From: Streptomyces sp. SID12501
GTDB lineage: Bacteria; Actinomycetota; Actinomycetes; Streptomycetales; Streptomycetaceae
NCBI RefSeq assembly: GCF_010550245.1
Contig: NZ_JAAGLU010000028.1
Location: 62,001 to 126,000, forward strand
Direction of reading: 5' to 3'
Length of the DNA stretch: 64,000 nt
This document shows positions 41,615 through 50,346 of this stretch, in pieces. Within the stretch, counting starts at the first letter, position 1. Each line of letters begins with the position of its first letter. The position numbers and the translations under genes are program-made. The notes under the pieces are model-generated. The model did no database searches, was not told where the DNA came from, and saw only the letters and a list, made by a program, of their open reading frames with translations.

Positions 41615-42853
41615 TCAGGACACTGGGCGTGAATCCGCCCAGGCCACCTCGAACTCCTCGCGATATGTCACGAAAAGGCCGCTCTCTTCCGCCTCGCCCG
41701 GCTTGACCAACCGGCTTCCGCCCCGCAGCACCAGCACCGGCGCCTCCATCCCCCGCGTCCGGCGCAGATACGTCTGCACGATCGCGACCCCGTCCGAGCC
41801 GTCCCCGTCGACGAGGTAGGCGGTGAAGCGGGGCGTCTCGTCGAAGACCTGGATCTCGAAGGCGCCCGGGTCGCGCAGCTTGGACCGCACCCGGCGCATG
41901 TGCAGGATGTTCATCTCCACAGCCCGGCTCAACTCACCCCGTTTGAGGCCGAGTTCCCGCTCGCGCCGCTTCACCGAACTGGACGCGGGGTTCAGGAACA
42001 GCAGCCGCACCCGGCAGCCCGACTCCGCCAGCCGCACCAGGCGCCGCCCGGAGAAGTTCTGCACGAGCAGGTTGAGGCCGATTCCGATGGCGTCGAGGCG
42101 ACGCGCGCCGCCGAAGATGTCCTCGGCCGGGAACTGGCGCATCAGCCGTACGCGGTCGGTGTGTACGGCGACCACGTCCCCGTACCGTTCGCCCACCATG
42201 TCCTCGACCGCGTCCACCGGCAGGCGACGGGCGGAGGGCACGTCTCCGCCCGAGCCGAGGGTCTCCAGGAGCTTGCCCGAGGCCCGCTCGGCCTGGCCCA
42301 GGACAGCCTCGGACAGGGCCCGGTTGCGGGAGACGACGTTGCGGGTGACCTCCAGCTCGTCCAGGGCGAGTTCGACGTCGCGGCGCTCGTCGATGTACGG
42401 CTCGAAGCACGGCCAGTGCTGCACCATCAGCTCGCGCAGCTGCGGGAGGGTCAGGAAGCTGAGGACGTTGTCGTCGGCCGGGTCGAGCAAGTAGCCCTTG
42501 CGGCGGCTGACTTCGCGTACGGCGACCGCGCGCTGCACCCACTCCTGGCCGGCCGGTCCGGCGGCGGCGACCACCCACTCGTCGCCGTGGACGGGTTCGT
42601 AGATGGGGCGCAGGACGGCGGCCACGACCGCGCGCAGCCGCTGTTCGACCAGGTTCAGCCAGATATAGGCCCGGCCGGCCCGCTGGGCGCGCGTACGCAC
42701 CTCGTGCCAGGCGTCGGCGTCCCAGTCCAGTTCCGGGCCGATGGAACCCGTCTCCATCGGCCGTGCCAGGGACACCGCGCCGGGCGGGACCTCTGTGGAG
42801 TGACCCTCGTGACCCTCGTCACCAGGGGGCAGCTCCAGCCCTCCCGAGCCCAC
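41615..42853 (-). CDS. SAV2148-family HEPN domain-containing protein
   Basis: 412 residues from a GTG at 42853 (VGSGGLELPPGDEGHEG). I recognise SAV2148-type proteins, strongly conserved across Streptomyces. Helical HEPN region at about 60-200 (AYIWLNLVEQRLRAVVAAVL, ELMVQHWPCFEPYIDERRD), with the later half (VRLLFLNPASSSVKRRERE; RFTAYLVDGDGSDGVAIVQ) resembling a nucleotidyltransferase/phospholipase-D-like sensor. HEPN domains often are RNases or partners of nucleotidyltransferases; an R-x4-6-H catalytic motif is not evident, so the RNase role is doubtful. GGAAGG lies upstream of the GTG. Confidence 0.85.
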   Translation of the reverse strand: MGSGGLELPPGDEGHEGHSTEVPPGAVSLARPMETGSIGPELDWDADAWHEVRTRAQRAGRAYIWLNLVEQRLRAVVAAVLRPIYEPVHGDEWVVAAAGPAGQEWVQRAVAVREVSRRKGYLLDPADDNVLSFLTLPQLRELMVQHWPCFEPYIDERRDVELALDELEVTRNVVSRNRALSEAVLGQAERASGKLLETLGSGGDVPSARRLPVDAVEDMVGERYGDVVAVHTDRVRLMRQFPAEDIFGGARRLDAIGIGLNLLVQNFSGRRLVRLAESGCRVRLLFLNPASSSVKRRERELGLKRGELSRAVEMNILHMRRVRSKLRDPGAFEIQVFDETPRFTAYLVDGDGSDGVAIVQTYLRRTRGMEAPVLVLRGGSRLVKPGEAEESGLFVTYREEFEVAWADSRPVS

Positions 42854-42967
42854 CCGCGCACCGCCTTCCGCTCCCCCGAGCTCTCCCCGTGGCCGAGCCC
42901 GGCCGACGATCAAGGAAGGGTACTCCGGGAGCGGTCGGCGGTGCAGCAGGATGGACAGGGTCGTTTC

Positions 42968-44296
42968 TCAACTACCGCTTTCGACATGCCCGTTCTGGTT
43001 GGCCAGCCCGGCGGGAGTGAGCGGATTCATAGCCGTGACATCGCGCGGGGCGATGGAGAAGCCCTGCCAGTGGACGGGCATGGGCTGCTGGTCCTCGTCC
43101 CGGGCTATGTGGTGGAAGCCCACGTTCACCCAGACCAACGGGTGGGTGAGGGTCTGGCCGTTGACCCATCCGTCGACGGACTTCTTGGCGCCGGCCCCGC
43201 AGTCGCCCAGGTTGTCGCTGGCGAACTGCTCGCACTTGTTGTATTCGGTGAAGTAGACGTCGTGCCGGGTGAAGCTGCGGCCCGGGTACTTGGTGGTGGC
43301 GGCGGGGACTATCTCGTACGACCGCGCGTGGCCGTCCTTGTTCTTGCCGGTGGCGCTGACGACACGCCACCAGCGCATGTTCTTGGCGTCGCCAGCGAGT
43401 TCCTTCTTGACCTGGGTGCGGGTCGTCTTGTTGGTGGGCCCCTCCTGGCCGGCGACGGGCGGGCTGACCACGGAGTCGTACTGCTCGACCTTCCCCTTGG
43501 AGGAGCCGTCGAGGCCGAAGTCGAGCCGCCAGAAGACGTTGTGGCTGTGGCTGGTGGCGTACGCCTTGGCGCCCTTGCCTATGGGCCAGCCGCGGCCGTC
43601 ACCCGCGTCGTAGTCGTCGGGCGCGAGGCTGCCGGTGGCGCCGACGTTCATGTTGACGGTGCCGTCGTCCTGGAAGCGCCACTCGGTGATGTACTCGTAC
43701 CAGCCGACCTGGTTGACGGTGTAGACGAGCAGGTCCTTGCCCTGTGTCTGCCAGACCTTGTTGCCGGTGTCGCTCTGCATGCGGTAGGCGTGGCCGCGCG
43801 AACGGGTCGTGGTGCACAGGCCCTTGACGTTCTCGTTGTCCGGGTCCCAGGCCTCGGGAACCTTGACGGTCTTGATGGTGCCGCCGGGGCATTCACCGGG
43901 CGCCAGGTTCATCAGTCCCTGGCCGAAGCCCGCCTGGGTGAGGTCGCTGTACTCGGCCTTCCCGTCGTCATAGGGGACGTGTATCTGGCCGAGCTTCGCC
44001 GAGTTGAGGACCTTGATCGGCTGGGACTCGCCCGGGGGCTGGTACGAGACGTTCTCCAGCACGAGCCCGGCCTCGCTCTCGTAGCGCCAGCACATCCGCC
44101 AGGTGGTGCCGGTGGCGAGCTTCTTCTCGATGCGGTACGGCGCACTGCATTCGGCGGGCGGCACGGGACCGGCCTTCGGCTGGGCGGCGGCCGGTCCCGC
44201 CGCGGTGGTGAGGCCGGCGGACAGCGCGACCGCGCAGAGGCCTACGAGTCCGACCGTCGCCCGTCCCCGGGTACGGCTGTTTCTGTTGACACGCAT
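42968..44296 (-). CDS. Secreted copper amine oxidase catalytic-domain protein (no N2/N3 domains)
   Basis: 442 residues from the ATG at 44296 (MRVNRNSRTRGRATVGLVGL), with a signal peptide cut after AQA-like TTAAGPAAAQP. The rest matches the C-terminal beta-sandwich of copper amine oxidases: IHVPYDDGKAEYSD, the disulfide strand APGECPGGTIKTVKVPEAW, the cofactor strand VGWYEYITEWRFQDDGTVN (Tyr200 at the topaquinone position), copper ligands in SHSHNVFWRLDF and FHHIARDEDQQPMPV. The N2/N3 domains, normally in the same chain, are encoded by the gene just upstream. The residue pair before Tyr200 and the catalytic-Asp region (TQAGFGQG) differ from consensus, so activity is uncertain. Substrate unknown. 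Confidence 0.8.
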   Translation of the reverse strand: MRVNRNSRTRGRATVGLVGLCAVALSAGLTTAAGPAAAQPKAGPVPPAECSAPYRIEKKLATGTTWRMCWRYESEAGLVLENVSYQPPGESQPIKVLNSAKLGQIHVPYDDGKAEYSDLTQAGFGQGLMNLAPGECPGGTIKTVKVPEAWDPDNENVKGLCTTTRSRGHAYRMQSDTGNKVWQTQGKDLLVYTVNQVGWYEYITEWRFQDDGTVNMNVGATGSLAPDDYDAGDGRGWPIGKGAKAYATSHSHNVFWRLDFGLDGSSKGKVEQYDSVVSPPVAGQEGPTNKTTRTQVKKELAGDAKNMRWWRVVSATGKNKDGHARSYEIVPAATTKYPGRSFTRHDVYFTEYNKCEQFASDNLGDCGAGAKKSVDGWVNGQTLTHPLVWVNVGFHHIARDEDQQPMPVHWQGFSIAPRDVTAMNPLTPAGLANQNGHVESGS

Positions 44297-44364
44297 GAGG
44301 AAGAGACTCCCTGGGAGGAGAGAAGAGGGTGTGGAGAGTGGCGAGAGCCCGAAAGGCGCCCGGG

Positions 44365-45189
44365 TCAGCCGAGCTTGGCCACCTTGCGGGCGCTCAGGTC
44401 GATCACGAGTGAACGGGCGTCGATCCACGCCCCGTTCTTCACCTTCGGGAAGAGCCGCACACAGCGGTGGTCGCCGCAGGCGTCGAGTACGGAGGGCTGG
44501 GCGCCCGGAGCCGCCCGATACACCATGCTGCTGACGAGCAGCTGGTCCGGCGAGGTGAGTTCCGCGCCGGTGGCGTCCTTGTAGTCGGCCTTCAGGCCCG
44601 CGCCCAGCGGGTCGGCTATCAGGAGCTTCGTCGCCTCGGTCGTCTCGGCACGGCTCAGGGGCGGTTGTACGCCGTGCTGGGTGCCGGTCCGCTCGACCTT
44701 GCCGGTGTCGAGGTTGACGGTCCTGGTGACCAGGGTGTCGTCCTTGTAGTCGTAGTACGACACGTCCGCGCGCCGCGGCGCGTTCGCGTTGTCCGCCTCG
44801 GCGGCGTCGGGGTCGGCGAGGTCGATGCCGATCCGCTGCGGGCCACGCCCGCCCTCGACGTTCTCGCTGGAGTTCAGGAGCTGCCGGTTCAGGACGATCC
44901 GTTCGACCCGCGCCGTCTCAGCGTCGGTCAGCGGATCACGGCCCTCGCCCTTCTCGCCCTCGGCGGGCGCCTGTTCGACGACACCCGGCTGCACCGCGGC
45001 CTGCCCCTGCGCGGACTCCCCCGCACCGCCGCCCGTACTCGCCGTGCTCCCTGCGGTCCCGGTGCCCCCCGGCTCGTCGGCCCCCGCCGATCCCGGCAGC
45101 GTCACGGCGACCATCAGTGCCGTACCGGCCACCGCGATCCCCGTACCCGCCACCACCTTGCCCAGGTGGCGGCGCACGATCTTGCGCAC
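44365..45189 (-). CDS. Secreted N2/N3-domain partner of the split copper amine oxidase
   Basis: 274 residues with a signal peptide (RRHLGKVVAGTGIAVAGTAL, Tat-like) and a Gly/Thr/Ser-rich linker to about residue 80. The rest reads like the N2 and N3 domains of copper amine oxidases: DPLTDAETARVERIVL, DVSYYDYKDDTLVTRTVNLD, TGKVERTGTQHGVQPPLSRA, and a last strand RSLVIDLSARKVAKLG where N3 normally ends. It precedes the catalytic-domain gene by 68 bases on the same strand. The two products would associate outside the membrane. It was judged from pattern rather than from a database search. Confidence 0.65.
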   Translation of the reverse strand: MRKIVRRHLGKVVAGTGIAVAGTALMVAVTLPGSAGADEPGGTGTAGSTASTGGGAGESAQGQAAVQPGVVEQAPAEGEKGEGRDPLTDAETARVERIVLNRQLLNSSENVEGGRGPQRIGIDLADPDAAEADNANAPRRADVSYYDYKDDTLVTRTVNLDTGKVERTGTQHGVQPPLSRAETTEATKLLIADPLGAGLKADYKDATGAELTSPDQLLVSSMVYRAAPGAQPSVLDACGDHRCVRLFPKVKNGAWIDARSLVIDLSARKVAKLG

Positions 45190-45247
45190 GTTGTCCCCTT
45201 ACTCCCCCTCGCAGCCCAGGGAGTACGTGAAGAAGAATTGTTTTGAC

Positions 45248-45259
45248 ATACCCGGGTAT
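45248..45259. promoter_or_regulatory. Perfect palindrome ATACCCGGGTAT in the divergent copper-oxidase/glgX promoter
   Basis: 12 bases, dyad-symmetric, preceded by TTGACA at 45243-45248, so it would occupy the promoter spacer of a rightward transcript or the -10 region of a leftward one. The ATACCC/GGGTAT half-sites are those I associate with copper-sensing CsoR operators, but CsoR sites have a spacer of several bases, absent here. Confidence 0.45.
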
Positions 45260-45379
45260 ACGGGCACGCACTGGTCGACCGGTAAGAGGGACGTAAGTCG
45301 TAGGTGGTTCCATCACTTTCGGGCAGACTCAAAGGGGAGTCGGCCCCAGCGGCGGACCACAACTGAGAGAGTCGAGCGC

Positions 45380-47515
45380 ATGCAGGTCTGGCCAGGAGAG
45401 GCGTACCCACTCGGTGCCACGTATGACGGCGCCGGTACCAATTTCGCGGTCTTCTCGGAGGCCGCCGACCGGGTCGAGCTGTGTCTGCTGCACGACGACG
45501 GCTCGGAGACCGCGGTGGAACTGCGGGAGAGCGACGCGTTCGTCCGGCACGCGTATCTGCCCGGGGTGATGCCGGGGCAGCGGTACGGCTTCCGGGCACA
45601 CGGTCCGTACGCGCCCGAGCACGGCCAGCGGTCCAACTCGGCGAAGCTGCTGCTCGATCCGTACGCGAAGGCGATCAGCGGTTCGGTCACCTGGGGCGAG
45701 GAGGTGTACGGCTACCACTTCGAAGAGCCCGAGCGGCGCAACGACCTCGACTCGGCGCCGCACACCATGTCGTCGGTGGTGGTCAACCCGTACTTCGACT
45801 GGGGCGACGACCGGCGCCCGCGCACCGAGTACCACCACACGGTGCTCTACGAGGCCCATGTGAAGGGCCTGACGATGCGCCACCCGGCGCTGCCCGAGGA
45901 GCTGCGCGGCACCTACGCGGCGCTCGCCCACCCCGCGATCATCGAACACCTGACCAAGCTGGGCGTCACAGCCCTGGAACTGATGCCGGTGCACCAGTTC
46001 GTGAACGACCACCGCCTGGTGGACATGGGTCTGAACAACTACTGGGGCTACAACACGATCGGCTTCTTCGCCCCGCACAACGCGTACGCGTCCTGGGGCG
46101 ACCGCGGCCAGCAGGTGCTGGAGTTCAAGTCGGCGGTGCGGGCGCTGCACGAGGCCGGTATCGAGGTCATCCTGGACGTGGTCTACAACCACACCGCGGA
46201 GGGCAACCACCTCGGCCCGACGCTGTCCTTCCGGGGCATCGACAACACGCAGTATTACCGGCTCATGGAGGACCAGCGCTACTACATGGACACCACGGGC
46301 ACCGGGAACTCGCTGCTCATGCGGTCCCCGCACGTACTCCAAATGATCATGGACTCGCTGCGCTACTGGGTCACCGAGATGCACGTCGACGGCTTCCGCT
46401 TCGACCTCGCGGCCACGCTGGCCCGGCAGTTCCACGAGGTGGACCGGCTGTCGTCGTTCTTCGACCTGGTCCAGCAGGACCCGGTGGTGTCCCAGGTCAA
46501 GCTGATCGCCGAGCCGTGGGACGTGGGCGAGGGCGGCTACCAGGTGGGCAACTTCCCGCCGCTGTGGACCGAGTGGAACGGCATGTACCGCGACACCGTG
46601 CGGGACATGTGGCGGGGTGAGCCGCGCACGCTCGCGGAGTTCGCGTCCCGGCTGACGGGCTCCTCGGATCTCTACCAGGACGACGGCCGCCGTCCGCTGG
46701 CCTCGATCAACTTCGTGACGTGCCATGACGGTTTCACTCTCAACGACCTGGTGTCGTACCACGAGAAGCGCAACGCGGCCAACGGCGAGGACAACCGCGA
46801 CGGCGAGAGCCACAACCGGTCCTGGAACTGCGGCGCGGAGGGCGAGACCGACGACCCGGACGTCCTCGCCCTGCGGGCACGCCAGCTGCGGAACTTCATC
46901 GCGACGCTCATGCTGTCCCAGGGCGTGCCGATGATCAGCCACGGCGACGAGTTCGCGCGCACCCAGGGCGGCAACAACAACGCGTACTGCCAGGACAACG
47001 AGATCTCCTGGGTCCCCTGGCCGGGCGACGCAGACGGAGACGAATCCGGCTCGGGTTCCGCCGAGCTGCTGGACTTCACGCGCGCGATGGTGTGGCTGCG
47101 CAAGGACCACCCGGTCTTCCGCAGACGGCGCTTCTTCCACGGCCGCCCCGTGCAGGGCACCCACGACGACCTGTCGGACATCGCCTGGTTCACTCCGGCG
47201 GGCGAGGAGATGGTCCAGCGCGACTGGAACTCCGCGCAGGCGGGCGCGATGAGCGTGTTCCTCAACGGCAACGCCATCTCGGAGCCGGATTCCCGCGGGG
47301 AGCGCATCGCCGACGACTCGTTCCTGCTGATGTTCAACGCCTCGCCGAAGACCCTGGAGTTCATGGTGCCGGTCAACCACGGTCGGCAGTGGCAGGTCGT
47401 GGTCGACACGGCCCGCCCGGAGGGCGTGGCACCGGGCACGGGCGCGAAGGTTGCGGCGGGCGACCGCCTGACCCTGGTGGACCACAGCCTGACGGTGCTG
47501 CAACGCCCGGCCTAG
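45380..47515 (+). CDS. glgX: Glycogen debranching enzyme GlgX/TreX
   Basis: 711-residue GH13 isoamylase-type enzyme cutting alpha-1,6 branches to give linear malto-oligosaccharides. N-terminal CBM48-like domain (PLGATYDGAGTNFAVFSEAA). Catalytic nucleophile in HVDGFRFDLAATLAR, acid/base in LIAEPWDVGEGGYQVG, transition-state His-Asp in FVTCHDGFTLNDLVSY. ATG at 45380; a longer open frame upstream is non-coding. A perfect hairpin terminator follows. With treY and treZ it forms the glycogen-to-trehalose route. Confidence 0.94.
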   Translation: MQVWPGEAYPLGATYDGAGTNFAVFSEAADRVELCLLHDDGSETAVELRESDAFVRHAYLPGVMPGQRYGFRAHGPYAPEHGQRSNSAKLLLDPYAKAISGSVTWGEEVYGYHFEEPERRNDLDSAPHTMSSVVVNPYFDWGDDRRPRTEYHHTVLYEAHVKGLTMRHPALPEELRGTYAALAHPAIIEHLTKLGVTALELMPVHQFVNDHRLVDMGLNNYWGYNTIGFFAPHNAYASWGDRGQQVLEFKSAVRALHEAGIEVILDVVYNHTAEGNHLGPTLSFRGIDNTQYYRLMEDQRYYMDTTGTGNSLLMRSPHVLQMIMDSLRYWVTEMHVDGFRFDLAATLARQFHEVDRLSSFFDLVQQDPVVSQVKLIAEPWDVGEGGYQVGNFPPLWTEWNGMYRDTVRDMWRGEPRTLAEFASRLTGSSDLYQDDGRRPLASINFVTCHDGFTLNDLVSYHEKRNAANGEDNRDGESHNRSWNCGAEGETDDPDVLALRARQLRNFIATLMLSQGVPMISHGDEFARTQGGNNNAYCQDNEISWVPWPGDADGDESGSGSAELLDFTRAMVWLRKDHPVFRRRRFFHGRPVQGTHDDLSDIAWFTPAGEEMVQRDWNSAQAGAMSVFLNGNAISEPDSRGERIADDSFLLMFNASPKTLEFMVPVNHGRQWQVVVDTARPEGVAPGTGAKVAAGDRLTLVDHSLTVLQRPA

Positions 47516-47524
47516 TCCCCCCTA

Positions 47525-47556
47525 CGGCCCTCCACGCGCGCGTGGAGGGCCGTTTT
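47525..47556 (+). terminator. Intrinsic-type terminator after glgX
   Basis: CGGCCCTCCACGCG pairs perfectly with CGCGTGGAGGGCCG, followed immediately by TTTT: one of the few canonical rho-independent structures in the window. Confidence 0.85.
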
Positions 47557-47616
47557 CGACGGCCGTGTGCGGGAGTCGATGACACGAAAGGCGGTGGGGC
47601 GGGTACGTAGGTTCCC

Positions 47617-50013
47617 ATGACACCTGAGCGTCCTGACCCGGTCGTGCCCACGGCGACCTATCGGCTGCAACTCCAGCCCGCGTTCCCGTTCGGCGCCGCG
47701 GCGGCGGCCGTGCCGTATCTGGCCTCGCTCGGCGTCTCGCACCTGCATCTGTCGCCGTTCCTGGAGTCCGTCCCGGGATCGACGCACGGATACGACGTCG
47801 TGGACCACGCGCGCGTGCGCGGTGAACTGGGCGGCGAGGAGGGCCTGCGCGCGCTGGCGCGCACCGCGCGGGAGCACGGTCTCGGCCTGGTCGCGGACAT
47901 CGTGCCCAACCACATGGCCATGTCCCCGCGTCACAACCGCCCCCTGTGGGAGGTGCTCCGGGAGGGCCCCGGGTCACCGTACGCGCGGTGGTTCGACATC
48001 GACTGGGAGGCGCAGGGCGGGCGCCTGCTGCTGCCGGTGCTCGGGCAGCCGCTCGGCGCGGTGTGGGACGAGCTGAAGGTCGAGCGGTGGCAGGACGCGC
48101 ACCTGGGGTACGACGGCCACGTCCTGCGCTACTACGACCATGTCCTCCCCCTGCGCGAGGGCACCGAGGAGCTGCCGCTGCCACAGCTCGTCGACGCCCA
48201 GTGGTACCGCCCGGCGTGGTGGCGGCTGGCGCGCACCGAGCTCAACTACCGGCGTTTCTTCAGCATCTCGGAGCTGATCGGGGTGCGGGTCGAGGACCCC
48301 GAGGTGTTCGCGGCGACGCACGGGAAGCTGCTGGAGCTGCTCGCCGACGGGGTGGTGGACGGGCTGCGGGTCGACCATCCGGACGGTCTCGCGGACCCGG
48401 GCGGGTATCTGCGCCGGCTGCACGAGGCGAGCGGGGGCCGCTGGACGGTGGTCGAGAAGATCCTGGCCGACGGGGAGCACCTGCCGGCGGGCTGGCCGGT
48501 CGCGGGGACCACCGGCTACGACGCCCTGCGGCACCTGGACGGCCTGTTCACGGACCCGGCGGGCGCGGGTGAGCTCCTCGGCCAGTACCGGCGGTTCGCG
48601 GCCCCTCAGGCCGACCGGGGCGGGCACTGGGAGGCGACGGTACGGCGGGCCGCGTACAAGGTGGTGACGCACGAGCTGGCCACCGAGGTGGACCGGCTGA
48701 CCCGCGTGGCGAACCGTCTCTGCGCCGCCTCCGCGGACCCCGCGCTGCGCGACCGTGCCCCCTGGGCCCTGCGTACCGCGCTGCGCGAGCTGCTGGTCCG
48801 CATGGAGGTCTACCGCCCCTACACCCCCGGGGACACCGCCTCCGTGGTCACCGAGGAGGCCTCCGCCGAGGCCCGGCAGGCGTTCGTCGTCCCGGAGGAG
48901 GGCGGGGCCGTGGACGTCGTACGGAACCTGCTGCTCGGGCGGGCCGACGGCAAGGACGCTGTGGGGGCCGAGCAGGTGGAGTTCCGGGACCGGTTCGCGC
49001 AGACGTCGTCGGCGCTGCGGGCCAAGTCCGTGGAGGACACCGCGTTCTACCGCTATGTGCCGCTGCTGTCGGCGACCGAGGTCGGCGGCAGTCCGGGGAG
49101 CCCCGCGGTGTCCCCGGAGGACTTCCACGCCTACTGCGCGCGCGTGCAGCGTGACTGGCCGGCCACGGGGACGGTGCTGTCGACGCACGACACGAAGCGC
49201 AGCGCCGACGTACGCGCGGCGCTGGCCGTGCTCACCGAGTGCCCGCAGCGCTGGGCCGACGTCCTCGCCGAGGTCACGCGCACCGGTGAGGGCGTGCCCG
49301 ACGCCCAGCTGGCATGGGCGGCCTGGCAGACGGCCTTCGGCCTGGGCCCGGCGGACGCGGAGCGCCTCCAGGGCGCCCTGCTGAAGCACGTCCGGGAGGC
49401 GGGCCTGCACACCGCCTGGACGGAGCAGGAACCGGCGTACGAGGAGGCGGTGGCGGCGTTCGTGGCGGCCGGCCCGTGCGGGGCGCCCGGCGAGCACGTG
49501 GCCGCACTGCGGAGCGTCCTGGAGCCGTACATCCGGGCGAACGTCCTGGGCGCGGCCCTGGTCCACCTGACGATGCCGGGCGTACCGGACCTCTACCAGG
49601 GCACGGAGAGCGAGTACCGGGCCCTGGTGGACCCGGACAACCGCCGTCCCGTCCCGTTCCCGCCCGAGGCCCCCGGCGAGAAGGACGAGCTGACGGCGAC
49701 GGCACTGCGGCTGCGCGCGCGGCGCCCGGAGGTGTTCGGCGACACGGCGACCTACACGCCGCTCGTCGCGCAGGGCCCGGGGGCGGCGCACTGTGTGGCG
49801 TTCGCGCGTTCCGGGGAGGTGGTCACGGCGGTGACCCGGCTGTCCCTGCGGCTGGCGGACACCGGCGGCTGGCACGACACCCGGTTGCCGCTGCCGCCGG
49901 GCCGGTGGGCCGATCTGCTGGCTCCGGAGCGGGAGTTCACCGGGCACGCGCGCGTGGAGGAGCTTTTCGCGCGGCTGCCGGTGGCGCTGCTGGAGCGTGT
50001 CGGCGAGGAGTGA
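47617..50013 (+). CDS. treY: Malto-oligosyltrehalose synthase
   Basis: 798-residue GH13 enzyme isomerising the reducing-end linkage of malto-oligosaccharides to alpha,alpha-1,1. TATYRLQLQP opens it, typical of TreY, then SVPGSTHGYDVVDHARV, catalytic GLRVDHPDGLADPGGYL and VVEKILADGEHLPAGWPVAG, LSTHDTKRSADVRA and MPGVPDLYQGTE, all family hallmarks. TACGTA seven bases before the ATG could be a -10 of a leaderless transcript. treZ is 4.3 kb downstream on the same strand, separated by peptidase genes. Confidence 0.94.
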   Translation: MTPERPDPVVPTATYRLQLQPAFPFGAAAAAVPYLASLGVSHLHLSPFLESVPGSTHGYDVVDHARVRGELGGEEGLRALARTAREHGLGLVADIVPNHMAMSPRHNRPLWEVLREGPGSPYARWFDIDWEAQGGRLLLPVLGQPLGAVWDELKVERWQDAHLGYDGHVLRYYDHVLPLREGTEELPLPQLVDAQWYRPAWWRLARTELNYRRFFSISELIGVRVEDPEVFAATHGKLLELLADGVVDGLRVDHPDGLADPGGYLRRLHEASGGRWTVVEKILADGEHLPAGWPVAGTTGYDALRHLDGLFTDPAGAGELLGQYRRFAAPQADRGGHWEATVRRAAYKVVTHELATEVDRLTRVANRLCAASADPALRDRAPWALRTALRELLVRMEVYRPYTPGDTASVVTEEASAEARQAFVVPEEGGAVDVVRNLLLGRADGKDAVGAEQVEFRDRFAQTSSALRAKSVEDTAFYRYVPLLSATEVGGSPGSPAVSPEDFHAYCARVQRDWPATGTVLSTHDTKRSADVRAALAVLTECPQRWADVLAEVTRTGEGVPDAQLAWAAWQTAFGLGPADAERLQGALLKHVREAGLHTAWTEQEPAYEEAVAAFVAAGPCGAPGEHVAALRSVLEPYIRANVLGAALVHLTMPGVPDLYQGTESEYRALVDPDNRRPVPFPPEAPGEKDELTATALRLRARRPEVFGDTATYTPLVAQGPGAAHCVAFARSGEVVTAVTRLSLRLADTGGWHDTRLPLPPGRWADLLAPEREFTGHARVEELFARLPVALLERVGEE

Positions 50014-50285
50014 AAGCCCGGATGCGTGGGGGCGCGAATACTTCGCCGCGCGCCTGTGCGAGCACTCAAGCGCCCGGCTCGCAGAGGCGCGCACTCCCGG
50101 CGCTTGTTCGGGACCACCGGCGCGTGGTGGTGAGTACCATCGCCCCCTTCGCGCCGGGCCGCCGACACGCGTTCACCCCCTCGGAGGGCGGTGTACGGCC
50201 GTCCAGCACGGCAGATGTCCCTGCTGACCGTTCCCGTCGGCGGTGAATGCTCCTTGGCGCCCCCTGGAGCCGCCCCACGACCTCC

Positions 50286-50316
50286 TTGACAGTTCCTGGA
50301 CGCCATGGGGTACTGC
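50286..50316 (+). promoter_or_regulatory. Possible promoter of the first M14 gene
   Basis: TTGACA at 50286-50291 and TACTGC at 50311-50316, spaced 19 bases. If used, the transcript starts near 50323, ruling out the ATG at 50305 and leaving GTG 50347 as the start. Confidence 0.3.
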
Positions 50317-50346
50317 GGATTGCGACGCAGGGTGGACCAGACGGGG

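Noticed and set aside
41900..44584. 894-codon plus-strand frame opposite HEPN and copper oxidase genes
   Set aside because: Composition typical of an antisense frame and no start context.
45329..47503. 724-codon open frame antisense to glgX
   Set aside because: Same effect; the sense strand has complete GH13 motifs.
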